From an uncultured Bacteroidales bacterium (GTDB lineage Bacteria; Bacteroidota; Bacteroidia; Bacteroidales; UBA932): a DNA stretch of 64,000 nucleotides. Under the pieces are notes generated by a model. That model did no database searches. It worked only from the letters and a program-made list of their open reading frames with translations, and was not told the origin of the DNA. Shown piece by piece: positions 53,688-62,330 of the stretch. Position 1 is the first letter of the stretch, and each line of letters starts with the position of its first letter. Location: contig ONXC01000013.1 in NCBI GenBank assembly GCA_900321715.1, positions 1 through 64,000 of the forward strand, in the 5' to 3' direction. The position numbers and the translations under genes are program-made.

Positions 53688-54596
53688 ATGAATAGGAAAG
53701 TACTGGACATTAATATTTCCCGCGTACTGGCGCTAACAGGAGCGGTAAACGAATTTTCGCTTGGATCAGACATAGTGCTTGGAGAGGCGTGCGGGGAACG
53801 CCTTGAAAAGGAGCAGGACATTCTGGATGCCCTGAGGTCGCCGGTAAGGCTGGACGGCTACGCTTTCTTTTTCCTGAGAAGCGGCCACATACGCCTGGAA
53901 CTCAACCTTGCGGGGTACGAGCTTCACGATAAATCCGTACTTGTCACTTATCCCGGAAGCATAATCCACATATCGGACTATGACAAGGGCAAAGTGGCCG
54001 GGACAAAGCTATATTTCCTTATTATATCCGGGGAAATACTTGGGAAACTTCAACTGACCATTGACAACTTTTCCCACAAGAGTTCTTCCGTGCTCAGAAA
54101 CCCTTCCATTGTGCTTTCCGACGAAGACTGCTCCATTTCAGAGATATATTTCAAGCTGGCAAGGGATATCCTCAGATCCGGAAGGAAACACAAGGAAGAC
54201 ATCCTTGTGCCGCTCCTCTCTTCCTTCACCCACGTTGTTTCCACGGCATTTGAGATAAGGGACAGCACCAGGGAAAGTGACACCAGGCAAGACGCCATCT
54301 ACGAATCCTTCATCTCCCTGGTTTCCAAGCACCATGTAAGGGAAAGGGGTGTAGGCTATTATGCCGACAGGCTCAACCTCTCTCCAAAATACCTGTCAAA
54401 GGTTATAAAAAAGGTATCCGGGCGCTCTGCGCCGGAGTGGATAGACGGTTTTGTGGTGCTGGAGGCGAAGAGTCTCCTGAGGTATTCCGGAATGTCTGTC
54501 AAGGAAATAGCAGCGGCCCTTAACTTCAACAGCCAGAGCCTCTTCTACAAGTTTTTCCTATCACACACAGGGATGTCGCCGTCGGCCTACAGGTAA
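53688..54596 (+). CDS. AraC-family transcriptional regulator
   Basis: 302 residues with an N-terminal cupin-like sensor domain and a C-terminal double helix-turn-helix (residues about 215-300: YYADRLNLSPKYLSKVIKK and VKEIAAALNFNSQSLFYKFF). Divergent from the TolC operon, so it probably controls efflux. ATG at 53688 chosen; an upstream in-frame start would overlap the promoter. Confidence 0.87.
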   Translation: MNRKVLDINISRVLALTGAVNEFSLGSDIVLGEACGERLEKEQDILDALRSPVRLDGYAFFFLRSGHIRLELNLAGYELHDKSVLVTYPGSIIHISDYDKGKVAGTKLYFLIISGEILGKLQLTIDNFSHKSSSVLRNPSIVLSDEDCSISEIYFKLARDILRSGRKHKEDILVPLLSSFTHVVSTAFEIRDSTRESDTRQDAIYESFISLVSKHHVRERGVGYYADRLNLSPKYLSKVIKKVSGRSAPEWIDGFVVLEAKSLLRYSGMSVKEIAAALNFNSQSLFYKFFLSHTGMSPSAYR

Positions 54597-54706
54597 TCAG
54601 GCAATGAAGCCCAGGATTCCGGAGATGTCGGAAAGCTCAAACGCCTTCTGCTCGCCGGTTTCAAGGTTCTTCACATTTACGGCGCCGCCCTCAATACTGG
54701 AAATAC
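54597..54706 (-). pseudogene. Remnant of a second hisS (C-terminal end only)
   Basis: The last about 35 codons on the minus strand read SIEGGAVNVKNLETGEQKAF... ending GILGFIA, clearly homologous to the C-terminus of the intact hisS 1.6 kb away ([20 protein letters not shown]...SILDFLS). No upstream part remains; it is joined to an FmdE tail at about 54695. Confidence 0.8.
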
Positions 54707-54778
54707 GTGGAGTCACTTGCAATCCGCTACGCAGAAGAGTGGGACCGGCAGGACCTCTGGATGCACCGGGAAGCATAG
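54695..54778 (+). pseudogene. Remnant of a second FmdE-like gene (C-terminal end only)
   Basis: 27 codons plus stop read YWKYVESLAIRYAEEWDRQD..., matching the tail of the FmdE-like protein at 48029-48496 (YWKYVEDLAIRYAREWDRDG). It abuts and slightly overlaps the hisS remnant on the other strand. Confidence 0.78.
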
Positions 54779-54805
54779 AAAACGCCAGCCTTGAAAGGGC
54801 TGGCG
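54777..54805 (-). terminator. Terminator of tRNA-Gly
   Basis: Minus strand: CGCCAGCC / GGCTGGCG arms (54783-54790, 54798-54805) followed by TTTTCT. Confidence 0.8.
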
Positions 54806-54808
54806 AAA

Positions 54809-54884
54809 TGGAGCGAGATACGAGTCTCGAACTCGCGACCTTCGGCTTGGGAAGCCAACGCTCTACCAACTGAGCTAATCTCGC
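54809..54884 (-). tRNA. tRNA-Gly (anticodon CCC)
   Basis: 76-base cloverleaf with encoded CCA: acceptor GCGAGAT/ATCTCGC, D-stem GCTC/GAGC, anticodon stem-loop TTGGC-TTCCCAA-GCCGA (anticodon CCC), T-loop TTCGAGA. Promoter box TATCTTTG at 54904-54897. Confidence 0.95.
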
Positions 54885-54896
54885 ATGAGTGGATTG

Positions 54897-54925
54897 CAAA
54901 GATAACACAAAAAATTGTAACTTTG
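54897..54925. promoter_or_regulatory. Divergent promoters for tRNA-Gly (-) and hisS (+)
   Basis: Minus TATCTTTG 54904-54897, plus TAACTTTG 54918-54925. No T-box-like leader is visible before hisS (17 bases to the ATG). Confidence 0.68.
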
Positions 54926-54941
54926 TCAAAATTTTTGTGAA

Positions 54942-56294
54942 ATGGCAATCCAGAAACCATCCATACCCAAGGGCACCCGTGACTTCGGTCAGGCCGATAT
55001 GTCACGCCGGAACTATATCTTCGATACCATCCGCAGCGTTTTCCGCACGTTTGGCTACCAGGAAATCCAGACTCCCTCCATGGAGAACCTCTCCACCCTG
55101 CTTGGAAAGTACGGCGAGGAAGGAGACAAACTCCTTTTCCGCATCCTCAATTCCGGTGACGCGTTTGCCAATGTGGACAGCAGCAAGCCCCTTACCCCGC
55201 AGGTATGCGAGAAAGGCCTCAGGTATGACCTTACCGTGCCTTTTGCCCGTTACGTAGTTCAGCACCAGAATGAGATTTCATTCCCGTTCAAGCGCTTCCA
55301 GATCCAGCCGGTATGGAGGGCAGACCGCCCCCAGAAGGGCCGCTACCGTGAGTTCTACCAGTGCGACGTAGACGTAATCGGCAGCCGCTCACAGGTAAAT
55401 GAACTTGAACTGGTCCAGATGGTGGATGCCGTCTTCGGGAAGCTTGGCGTACGCGTCAAGATCCACATCAACAACCGCAAGGTCCTTACCGGTATCGCAG
55501 AGATCGCAGGCGCCCCGGACAAGGTTGTGGACATCACCGTTGCCATAGACAAACTGGACAAGATCGGCCTTGAGAAAGTTAAGGAAGAGATGGCCGAAAG
55601 AGGCATCCCCGAAGCTGGTATTGCCGTCATAGAGAAAATCCTTTCCCTCCAGGGCAGTTCTGCCGATAAAATCGTGGCCATGAAGGCTCTCTTTGAATCC
55701 TCTCAGACCGGCCTCAAGGGCCTTGAGGAGCTTGAGGAACTCTTCGGCCTCATTGAAGCCGCAGGCGTAAAAGCGCCCGTAGAGATGGACCTTTCCCTTG
55801 CGCGCGGCCTCAATTACTACACCGGTGCAATCTTCGAGGTAAAGGCCCAGGACTGGGAAATCGGCAGTATCTGCGGCGGCGGAAGATATGACAACCTAAC
55901 CGGAATCTTCGGCCTTCCGGACCTTTCCGGGGTTGGCATTTCCTTTGGCGCAGACCGCATCTACGACGTCCTTACGGGCCTCGGACTCTTCCCTTCCGCC
56001 CTGGAGCAGTCCACAAAACTTCTATTTGCGGTAATGGGGGCCGATGAACTCCGCTATGTCCTTCCTCTTGCCAAGGCTCTTCGCGAAGCCGGCGTTGCAG
56101 TTGAGGTGTACCCGGAGGCAACCAAACTCAAAAAACAGTTTGATTATGCCGATAAAAAGGCCATTCCGTTCATCTCCATCAACGGTTCCTCAGAGATTGA
56201 GGCCGGCACTGTGAACCTCAAGAATCTTGTGAGCGGAGAGCAGAAGGCTTTCCCCGCCAATGATATTAACTCCATCCTGGACTTCCTGTCATAA
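54942..56294 (+). CDS. hisS: Histidyl-tRNA synthetase
   Basis: Class II aminoacyl-tRNA synthetase, 450 residues. Motif 1 near [17 protein letters not shown], motif 2 in [30 protein letters not shown] near residue 125, the histidine loops [15 protein letters not shown] near 290 and GGGRYDNL near 320, then a C-terminal anticodon-binding domain. Last base shared with asnA start. Confidence 0.96.
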   Translation: MAIQKPSIPKGTRDFGQADMSRRNYIFDTIRSVFRTFGYQEIQTPSMENLSTLLGKYGEEGDKLLFRILNSGDAFANVDSSKPLTPQVCEKGLRYDLTVPFARYVVQHQNEISFPFKRFQIQPVWRADRPQKGRYREFYQCDVDVIGSRSQVNELELVQMVDAVFGKLGVRVKIHINNRKVLTGIAEIAGAPDKVVDITVAIDKLDKIGLEKVKEEMAERGIPEAGIAVIEKILSLQGSSADKIVAMKALFESSQTGLKGLEELEELFGLIEAAGVKAPVEMDLSLARGLNYYTGAIFEVKAQDWEIGSICGGGRYDNLTGIFGLPDLSGVGISFGADRIYDVLTGLGLFPSALEQSTKLLFAVMGADELRYVLPLAKALREAGVAVEVYPEATKLKKQFDYADKKAIPFISINGSSEIEAGTVNLKNLVSGEQKAFPANDINSILDFLS

Positions 56295-57301
56295 TGCTCA
56301 TAATACCCAAGAACTACCGCAATATCCTCGGCGGTGTGGAGCAGACCGAGAAAGCCATCAAGGCCGTCAAGGACATGTTCCAGGTAAACCTAAGCGCCCA
56401 GCTGGCGCTTCTTCGCGTCACCGCCCCAATGATGGTCCTTTCCGGCCAGGGCCTCAACGACGACCTTAACGGAGTGGAGCGCCCGGTTCGTTTTCCCGTA
56501 AAAAGCATGAACGAGGCTCCCGCAGAGGTGGTTCATTCGCTGGCCAAGTGGAAAAGGCTCAAACTTGCGGAACTCCATACGGCTCCAGGCCGCGGCATCT
56601 ATACTGATATGAATGCCCTGCGCCCTGACGAAGACCTTGACAATATACATTCAATATATGTGGACCAGTGGGACTGGGAGAAGGTGATGCTGCCTGAAGA
56701 ACGGAATCAGGAGTATCTCCGTAAGACCGTCCGCCGCATCTATGAGGCCGTGAAGGTTACGGAGAATAAACTCTATGTTGAGTTCCCCCAGATTACCCCT
56801 ATCCTTCCGGAGGATATCTATTTCATTACCGCGGAGGAGCTTCTCCAGCGCTATCCCGGGATGAGTCCAAAGGATCGTGAAAACGCCGTTACGCGTGAGT
56901 ACGGGGCCGTTTTTGTGATGGGAATAGGCGGGCCGCTATCCAACGGTGAGCCCCACGACGGCCGCGCCGCCGACTACGACGACTGGTCCCTGAACGGAGA
57001 CATCCTCCTTTGGAATCCAATCCTTGAGAGCGCCTTTGAGATTTCCTCCATGGGTATAAGGGTAGACGCCCCCACCCTCCATAGCCAACTATCGGCCCGT
57101 GAGCAGCTCTGGAAAGAGGATCTCTACTTCCACAGACTCCTTCTGGAAGGGAAACTTCCCCAGACCATCGGAGGCGGTATCGGCCAGTCCCGCCTGTGTA
57201 TGTTCCTTCTCAGAAAGGCTCACATTGGGGAAATCCAGTCGGCCGTGTGGCCGGAAGAGATGCGCCGCCAGTGCGCCACCGCCGGAATAGAACTGGCATA
57301 A
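56294..57301 (+). CDS. asnA: Aspartate-ammonia ligase AsnA
   Basis: Ammonia-dependent asparagine synthetase, 335 residues, related to class II tRNA synthetases. AQLALLRVTAPMMVL near residue 35, GRGIYTDMNALRPDED near 98, HSIYVDQWDWEKV near 117 and GGGIGQSRLCMFLL near 295 are conserved. Co-transcribed with hisS. Confidence 0.95.
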   Translation: MLIIPKNYRNILGGVEQTEKAIKAVKDMFQVNLSAQLALLRVTAPMMVLSGQGLNDDLNGVERPVRFPVKSMNEAPAEVVHSLAKWKRLKLAELHTAPGRGIYTDMNALRPDEDLDNIHSIYVDQWDWEKVMLPEERNQEYLRKTVRRIYEAVKVTENKLYVEFPQITPILPEDIYFITAEELLQRYPGMSPKDRENAVTREYGAVFVMGIGGPLSNGEPHDGRAADYDDWSLNGDILLWNPILESAFEISSMGIRVDAPTLHSQLSAREQLWKEDLYFHRLLLEGKLPQTIGGGIGQSRLCMFLLRKAHIGEIQSAVWPEEMRRQCATAGIELA

Positions 57302-57304
57302 AAA

Positions 57305-57336
57305 TTTGGAGAATTAAAAAAAACTCCTTACCTTTG
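57305..57336 (+). promoter_or_regulatory. Promoter of initiator tRNA
   Basis: TTTG 57305-57308 and TACCTTTG 57329-57336 with exactly 20 bases between, 11 bases before the tRNA. Confidence 0.75.
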
Positions 57337-57347
57337 CAATCCCAAAC

Positions 57348-57420
<73 letters not shown>

Positions 57421-57426
57421 CTAAAC

Positions 57427-57458
57427 AAAGGAATAATCTATCTGGTTATTCCTTTTTT
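57427..57458 (+). terminator. Terminator after tRNA-fMet
   Basis: AAAGGAATAA (57427-57436) pairs with TTATTCCTTT (57446-57455), followed by further T residues. Confidence 0.85.
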
Positions 57459-57504
57459 CGTATGGGGTTGTCAAGACTCGCACCCATCGATATTTCACCC
57501 GGCG

Positions 57505-57568
57505 ACATTTCCATTATCATTTTATGATTATCATTTTATGGAAATGTGAATTCTTTTGCTTATCTTTG
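57505..57568 (+). promoter_or_regulatory. Operator-like inverted and direct repeats plus promoter of the ATPase gene
   Basis: ACATTTCCAT (57505-57514) and ATGGAAATGT (57538-57547) are perfect inverted repeats enclosing two exact tandem copies of ATTATCATTTTATG (57513-57526, 57527-57540). A -7 box TATCTTTG follows at 57561-57568, so the repeats cover the -33 region. Confidence 0.6.
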
Positions 57569-57592
57569 CCTCTGACACAATGAATAAGGCCT

Positions 57593-58720
57593 ATGAACAA
57601 TCCTTTTGTTACCAATGGTTATGCCGGAGCCGAGTATTTTTGCGATAGAGTGCAGGAGACAGCTACCATCCGTGAACTGCTACTCAACGAGAACAATATC
57701 TCCCTCATTTCTCCCAGACGTCTGGGAAAAACAGATCTGATTTGGCACGTTTTCGATGACAAGGAAATCCGCCGGACACACTATTGCTTTGTCGTGGACA
57801 TCTATGCCACCAAAAACCTGAGTGACTTTGTAAACATGCTGGGCAAGGCCGTGATGGATGAGCTCCGTCCAAAAGGGAAAAAGGCGTGGGAAAAGTTTAT
57901 CAACATCGTTTCATCCTTGAGATCGGAGATTTCCTTCGACATGAATGGAATGCCCACCTGGAGCGTGGGGCTCGGTTCCATCAATAATCCTTCCATCACT
58001 TTGGACGAGATCTTTTCTTATCTCAATCAGGCTGACAAACCTTGCCTGGTGGCCATCGATGAGTTTCAGCAGATTACCCGATATGACGATGAAACTGTCG
58101 AAGCGACCATTCGGACTTATGTTCAGCGCTGTACGAACGCTCATTTCATTTTCTCGGGGTCACAGCGCCATATGATGAATGGGATGTTCACCTCTCCGTC
58201 CCGCCCGTTCTATCAAGCCGTATCAATTATCAACCTCCAACCTCTGGATTTGAATGTGTACACGGACTTTTGTGTCAATAAGTTCGAATCTGCCGGTAAG
58301 CATCTGGACAGAGCGGTTGTGGCTTCGTTATATGAACGCTTCGAAGCCGTTACCAGCTATATGCACCGCATATTGAATGTGCTTTATTCCAGAACTGAAA
58401 AGGGATCCACCTGCATAGTCCCGATGGTGGACGAGGCCATCGACTTCATTCTTCGGATGTCTTCAGACACTTATGAGTCGCTTTATTACCAGATGCCCGA
58501 AAAACAGCGTTTGATGTTTTTGGCTATCGCCCGCGAAGGGAAGGCCACTTCTGTTACAGGAGGAAAATTCATCAATAAACACAAACTCATTTCGGCGAGC
58601 AGTGCCAATTCGGCTCTCAAGGGTTTGCTTGAAAAGGACTTTATCACCGTGGACAAGAATGTCTATAGCCTATATGACCAGTTCTTTGCCCTGTGGTTGA
58701 AGTTTAAGGGGATGATCTGA
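57593..58720 (+). CDS. Archaeal-type ATPase (ATPase_2 / AAA family)
   Basis: 375 residues. N-terminal NPFVTNGYAGAEYFCDRVQE is the usual opening of archaeal-ATPase proteins; Walker A SPRRLGKTD at residues 40-48; Walker B CLVAIDEFQQ near 150; SGSQRHMM near 200 is the sensor-1-type motif; a C-terminal winged-helix segment follows (SANSALKGLLEKDFI). These proteins are often mobile or defence-linked, but no function is established here. Codon use differs from the core genes, and it sits just after the initiator tRNA. Confidence 0.83.
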   Translation: MNNPFVTNGYAGAEYFCDRVQETATIRELLLNENNISLISPRRLGKTDLIWHVFDDKEIRRTHYCFVVDIYATKNLSDFVNMLGKAVMDELRPKGKKAWEKFINIVSSLRSEISFDMNGMPTWSVGLGSINNPSITLDEIFSYLNQADKPCLVAIDEFQQITRYDDETVEATIRTYVQRCTNAHFIFSGSQRHMMNGMFTSPSRPFYQAVSIINLQPLDLNVYTDFCVNKFESAGKHLDRAVVASLYERFEAVTSYMHRILNVLYSRTEKGSTCIVPMVDEAIDFILRMSSDTYESLYYQMPEKQRLMFLAIAREGKATSVTGGKFINKHKLISASSANSALKGLLEKDFITVDKNVYSLYDQFFALWLKFKGMI

Positions 58721-58747
58721 TGTAGTCCTCATAACAAAGGAAGAGTT

Positions 58748-58777
58748 ATTGTTTCACAATAGAATCCATGAAACAAT
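58748..58777 (+). promoter_or_regulatory. Inverted repeat before the lipoprotein gene
   Basis: ATTGTTTCA (58748-58756) and TGAAACAAT (58769-58777), a perfect 9-bp inverted repeat with 12-base spacer; candidate operator. No consensus -7 box was found nearby. Confidence 0.35.
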
Positions 58778-58822
58778 GGAAGAATCTATGTATTTCATCA
58801 CAAATCACTATCCTTGTGGGAG

Positions 58823-59779
58823 ATGGCAAAAATGAGACCTTCCATAATTGTTCTGACAGTTCTGCTGATCCTAACCGGTTGCAACGCCAAGTCTGGCATC
58901 AAGATCGATAGGAACTCCGTCAAGGTCATCCAGGGGAAATACAACGGTGAAACAGTTGACCTCACCTTCTATGCGGACTTGACAGCCACGGTTAAACCCG
59001 AATGGACATATTGGGACACATCCGATGGCCGGTTCCATCGAGACGAACACTCCAATGACGGCACTACACTCTGTTTCGAAGTATTCAACCCTTTCGGAGA
59101 ACTTGATTTGAAGATGATGAGCGATAAGGTTGGCTCTTCTAAAACCGTCACACTTTCCCTACCCGTCTTTTGGACAGAGGATAATCCCTACGAGTACACC
59201 TTAAGGGTCACATTCTATTATAACGCCAAGAAGCAGGATAGTTATAGCGTCAGATTCCGCTTGAACGAACCGCCGCCCCTGCATTCTCGGACATCTGCCT
59301 CTCAATATTGGGAGGATATGACCGAGGAACAAAAGATGGCCGTTCTGCACTCCCCAGATGCTGCCCAGATCATAAGGGATTACGTAAACTCTCCCTGGGA
59401 GATTTCAGATGATGATAAGTCGTTTTCATTTATGGACGCTTTGTCATCCGGTTCCCCAAACCGCCAAGTTCAAGCCCTTTATTTCTATCAATTCAATCAG
59501 ATTCTTGCAAAAGCGGATGGAGCGGTAGCCGAGCTCATGCCTGATTATGTCAATACCTGGATTGAAAAAGATCCTCTATTTGTTTTCGAGTACCTTCAGT
59601 CACGAGAGGAATGGAGAAAACGATATGTTTTCTACCTGGCCGCCAATTTCTATTACAACGTCGATGCAGACATAGTTGCCAGCGAACAAAAAGCGAAAGC
59701 ACATTGCCCTACTGATATGGCGGCTTGGATCTCCTCTTTTTATGCCGAGGTAAATGCGCAAAGAGAATCATTTGGTTGA
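58823..59779 (+). CDS. Lipoprotein of unknown function
   Basis: 318 residues from ATG 58823 (alternatives TTG 58814, ATG 58832). Lipobox LILTGC gives a lipid-anchored mature protein starting at Cys. The first about 130 residues look like a beta-rich Ig/BACON-like domain (IDRNSVKVIQGKYNGETVDLTFYADLTA), followed by a helical, charged C-terminal half. I recognise no named family. Codon use is like the ATPase gene. Confidence 0.65.
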   Translation: MAKMRPSIIVLTVLLILTGCNAKSGIKIDRNSVKVIQGKYNGETVDLTFYADLTATVKPEWTYWDTSDGRFHRDEHSNDGTTLCFEVFNPFGELDLKMMSDKVGSSKTVTLSLPVFWTEDNPYEYTLRVTFYYNAKKQDSYSVRFRLNEPPPLHSRTSASQYWEDMTEEQKMAVLHSPDAAQIIRDYVNSPWEISDDDKSFSFMDALSSGSPNRQVQALYFYQFNQILAKADGAVAELMPDYVNTWIEKDPLFVFEYLQSREEWRKRYVFYLAANFYYNVDADIVASEQKAKAHCPTDMAAWISSFYAEVNAQRESFG

Positions 59780-59850
59780 TTTCATTCATTCTTTGATTAT
59801 CTGATTTTCAATATATCGCGAAAATCTTTCAACCTTCTTCAAGTCCTCAA

Positions 59851-59887
59851 AAAGGTTCGATAATTTTTCACCGTAGTCTACTACAGA
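59851..59887. repeat. 37-bp repeat, copy left of the toxin-antitoxin pair
   Basis: Ends in GTAGTCTACTACAGA and matches 60624-60660 at 28 of 37 positions, including the last 15 perfectly. On the minus strand both copies translate as SVVDY-x3-LSN, suggesting they are remnants of homologous coding ends. Confidence 0.55.
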
Positions 59888-59918
59888 GGATAAATCGAAA
59901 GATTTGTCCTCTTTTTTT
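59885..59918 (+). terminator. Terminator of the lipoprotein gene
   Basis: AGAGGATAAATC / GATTTGTCCTCT arms (one G-T pair) with GAAA loop and seven T residues. Confidence 0.85.
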
Positions 59919-59938
59919 GTTTTTTCAATTATTCTATC

Positions 59939-59961
59939 TACTTTTGTACATTATAATGTAC
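59939..59961 (+). promoter_or_regulatory. Promoter and palindromic operator of the toxin-antitoxin operon
   Basis: -7 box TACTTTTG (59939-59946) overlaps by one base the perfect 16-bp palindrome GTACATTATAATGTAC (59946-59961). This placement over the start site is typical for antitoxin autorepression. Confidence 0.72.
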
Positions 59962-59968
59962 TTGTGTT

Positions 59969-60205
59969 ATGGTTGTCATCAGTTCAGCGGAACTCCGCAA
60001 CAATATGAAGAAGTATCTGGACTTGGCCCGTACGGAGCGGGTTATAATCCAGCGTGGCCGCGATGAGTCTTTTGTACTTGTCGCACAAAACAATGCATCG
60101 GATGCCGATTTAGCACGTGCCATCACTGTCGATGACGTGATTGAACGCGTTCGTGAGGGCCTTACGCAGATGTTTGAGAAGAAAGAGGCAGAGAGAAGTG
60201 CGTAG
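59969..60205 (+). CDS. Antitoxin, Phd/YefM-like
   Basis: 78 residues. VISSAELRNNMKKYLDLARTERVIIQRGRDESFVLV is the Phd/YefM N-terminal DNA-binding fold; the C-terminal acidic helix (DDVIERVREGLTQMFEKKEAE) would bind the toxin. ATG lies 8 bases after the palindromic operator. Located 3 bases before the toxin gene. Confidence 0.85.
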   Translation: MVVISSAELRNNMKKYLDLARTERVIIQRGRDESFVLVAQNNASDADLARAITVDDVIERVREGLTQMFEKKEAERSA

Positions 60206-60208
60206 TTT

Positions 60209-60550
60209 ATGAAGGTCCTGTTTCTTCCAGAAGTCGTCAATCAATTCCTTGAACTTGCCCAAGTACTCTACGATGAAGGGTATCTTGGCTTTAAAGATGC
60301 GGCCATCGCGTATTCGGAGCAACTGTTTCGAGATATTCAGACAAATCTTCCTCTAAAGGTACGGAAGGGGGCTCCCGCTTATTTCGAGCGTTATGGGACC
60401 GACCTGTTTTACTCTGCCTTTAAACACAATAAACAAACCGTTTGGTATGTTTTCTACAGCGTTCATGACATAGATGGCGAAACGACCTTCCTTGTCAGGT
60501 ATCTAACCAACAACCACGTTGCTGCCCAGCACCTGGAAATAGATGCTTAA
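60209..60550 (+). CDS. RelE/ParE superfamily toxin
   Basis: 113 residues with the RelE/ParE pattern: VLFLPEVVNQFLELAQVLYDEGYLGFKDAAIAYSEQLF helices followed by beta strands RYGTDLFYSAFKHNKQTVWYVFYSVHD. Target (ribosome or gyrase) cannot be told. Follows its antitoxin in the same operon. Confidence 0.82.
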   Translation: MKVLFLPEVVNQFLELAQVLYDEGYLGFKDAAIAYSEQLFRDIQTNLPLKVRKGAPAYFERYGTDLFYSAFKHNKQTVWYVFYSVHDIDGETTFLVRYLTNNHVAAQHLEIDA

Positions 60551-60623
60551 TTGCAAAGTATAATCCTTATTCCGCGACGCTCCAAGTACTCCGCAAGCCT
60601 AACCAGGCGTGCGTAGGAGGCAT

Positions 60624-60660
60624 AAAAGTTAGATAATTCGGTTTGGTAGTCTACTACAGA
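60624..60660. repeat. 37-bp repeat, copy right of the toxin-antitoxin pair
   Basis: Direct copy of 59851-59887 (see there); followed at once by a hairpin, as the left copy is. Confidence 0.55.
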
Positions 60661-60661
60661 A

Positions 60662-60683
60662 AAGGTCAGCACGTGCTGACCTT
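60662..60683 (+). terminator. Hairpin after the toxin gene
   Basis: Perfect 22-bp palindrome AAGGTCAGCAC/GTGCTGACCTT followed by a T-rich stretch; probable terminator between convergent genes. Confidence 0.7.
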
Positions 60684-60711
60684 CTTTGCTTTTGTCTTAG
60701 ATAAAAAGCGT

Positions 60712-62310
60712 CTAATTTCTCAGGGCGTGACCGGAGGTTTTTAGGGCTTCGGTGTCCAGGACGCCGTCGGAGAGGACTTCCTTACCGTTGATAAAGACGC
60801 GCTTGATGCCGAAGGAACGCTCCTGGTCAGGGGTGGCGGCGGCCATTTCGGCCTCGTCGAAGACCGTCAGATCGGCAAAATAGCCGGGCCTGACGTAGCC
60901 GCGGTCCGGGATGCTGAAGCGGTCTGCTACGGCGCCGGTCATCTTGCGGATGGTATTGGGCATGGTATCACCCTTTCCAAGCAGGGAGAAATGGATGAAC
61001 TTGGGGAAGCAGTCGTAGATTGCAGGGTTCTGGATGCCGTTTTCCTCCACCCAGGCATCTGTCATATAAAGGACATTATCCATCTTGGACTGCCACTCAA
61101 TGATTTCAGGAGTGGAGTAGGGGCCCATATTTGCACGGCCCTTGAAACCCGACATCTCTGCCAGTTCCAGGTATGTGTAGAAGCAGGACTTACCCCATTC
61201 CCTGGCAATCTGGGCAATGGTCTTGCCCTCGTACTGCTCCAGTCCGGGACCCAGATATGCTATCTGGATATCCTTCCAGCCAAAGCCCAGCATCTTGAGG
61301 ATGAGGTTGTTGCATACTGTTGCAAGGCGAATCCTGTTCCCAGGCTTGCGGCGCTCTTCAGGAGACAGCTCCTGGAACCAGCTTGGCAGGAACACCGTCA
61401 TTACGGAAACGCCAAGGGTTTCATGATAGATGTCGAACCACGCATCTACGCCTTCCTTGCGGAGATTGTCCAGAATGCTGTGAAGCTCATCCTTGGTTTT
61501 GAACGTGCTTGTGCCCACAAAAATGGCGTGGGAATACTGAAGCTTGAGGTGAGTGCCCTTAGAAATCTCTACAAGCTCGTCAAGTGCGCGGAGGTTGTGC
61601 GCCCTGCCAAACATTGGATAGTCCATTGTTATGGCCGACAGGGCCCTGGCGTGGACGGTGAGAGGACGGTTGTACTTTTCTGCCAACATTGCAACTTCCT
61701 TGGTTTCTGCAACGCTGGTGTACCTGCCGGGCTCATACATCATGCCCAGGGAAAGGCCGCAGGCACCCTCCTTGAGACCCTGTTCCATGATGCCGAGCAT
61801 GCGTTCCTTCTCTTGAGGGTTGAGTTCACGGCTTTCCCAGCCGGCAACGCCTGTGCGGGCCGTGCAATGGCCCACCAGAACTGCAATGTTGCAGGGATTC
61901 TTGCCGTCTATGCCTTCCAGGAATGATTTGACGCTTGGATATACATCTTTGGTTGTGGAGTCATAATGGAAGAGACCGCCTCCTATCTTGTCAAGATAAG
62001 GGGTGTCCTTCTCAAAGCCCACGGCCGACAGACCGCAGTTGCCGGTTATAAAAGATGTGATTCCCTGGCGGATAAAGGGCTCAAAGTACTTGAGGGGCTC
62101 TTTTTTTATGCAGAACCAGTCGTTGTGGGAATGGGCGTCAAAGAAGCCCGAGGAGACGCTGAGTCCCCCGAGGTCTATGACCTTATTGGCCTTTTCTTCA
62201 ATTGAAGGGGCGACGGCGGCAATACGCTCATCTTCAACCAGGATATCTCCGGTGAAAGGGGCGTTTGCGGCCCCGTCATAGATCTTTGCGTTTTTGAGTA
62301 GGATTCGCAT
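60712..62310 (-). CDS. N-acyl-D-amino-acid deacylase family amidohydrolase
   Basis: 532-residue amidohydrolase-fold enzyme (D-aminoacylase / dihydroorotase-like). Metal motif DAHSHND near residue 60, EGACGLSLGMMYEPGRYTS near 187, VHARAL near 220, and the closing YVRPGYFADLTVFD near 470. It likely releases D-amino acids or similar acyl compounds; the substrate is not fixed. It is divergent from glutamine synthetase. Confidence 0.85.
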   Translation of the reverse strand: MRILLKNAKIYDGAANAPFTGDILVEDERIAAVAPSIEEKANKVIDLGGLSVSSGFFDAHSHNDWFCIKKEPLKYFEPFIRQGITSFITGNCGLSAVGFEKDTPYLDKIGGGLFHYDSTTKDVYPSVKSFLEGIDGKNPCNIAVLVGHCTARTGVAGWESRELNPQEKERMLGIMEQGLKEGACGLSLGMMYEPGRYTSVAETKEVAMLAEKYNRPLTVHARALSAITMDYPMFGRAHNLRALDELVEISKGTHLKLQYSHAIFVGTSTFKTKDELHSILDNLRKEGVDAWFDIYHETLGVSVMTVFLPSWFQELSPEERRKPGNRIRLATVCNNLILKMLGFGWKDIQIAYLGPGLEQYEGKTIAQIAREWGKSCFYTYLELAEMSGFKGRANMGPYSTPEIIEWQSKMDNVLYMTDAWVEENGIQNPAIYDCFPKFIHFSLLGKGDTMPNTIRKMTGAVADRFSIPDRGYVRPGYFADLTVFDEAEMAAATPDQERSFGIKRVFINGKEVLSDGVLDTEALKTSGHALRN

Positions 62311-62330
62311 GGTATAGGTATAGGAAACAG

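Noticed and set aside
54597..54929. 110-residue minus-strand open frame across the tRNA
   Set aside because: It runs through tRNA-Gly and its terminator; only its last 35 codons have homology (hisS tail).
61000..61926. 311-residue plus-strand open frame
   Set aside because: Shadow of the deacylase gene with biased codons; no recognisable domain.
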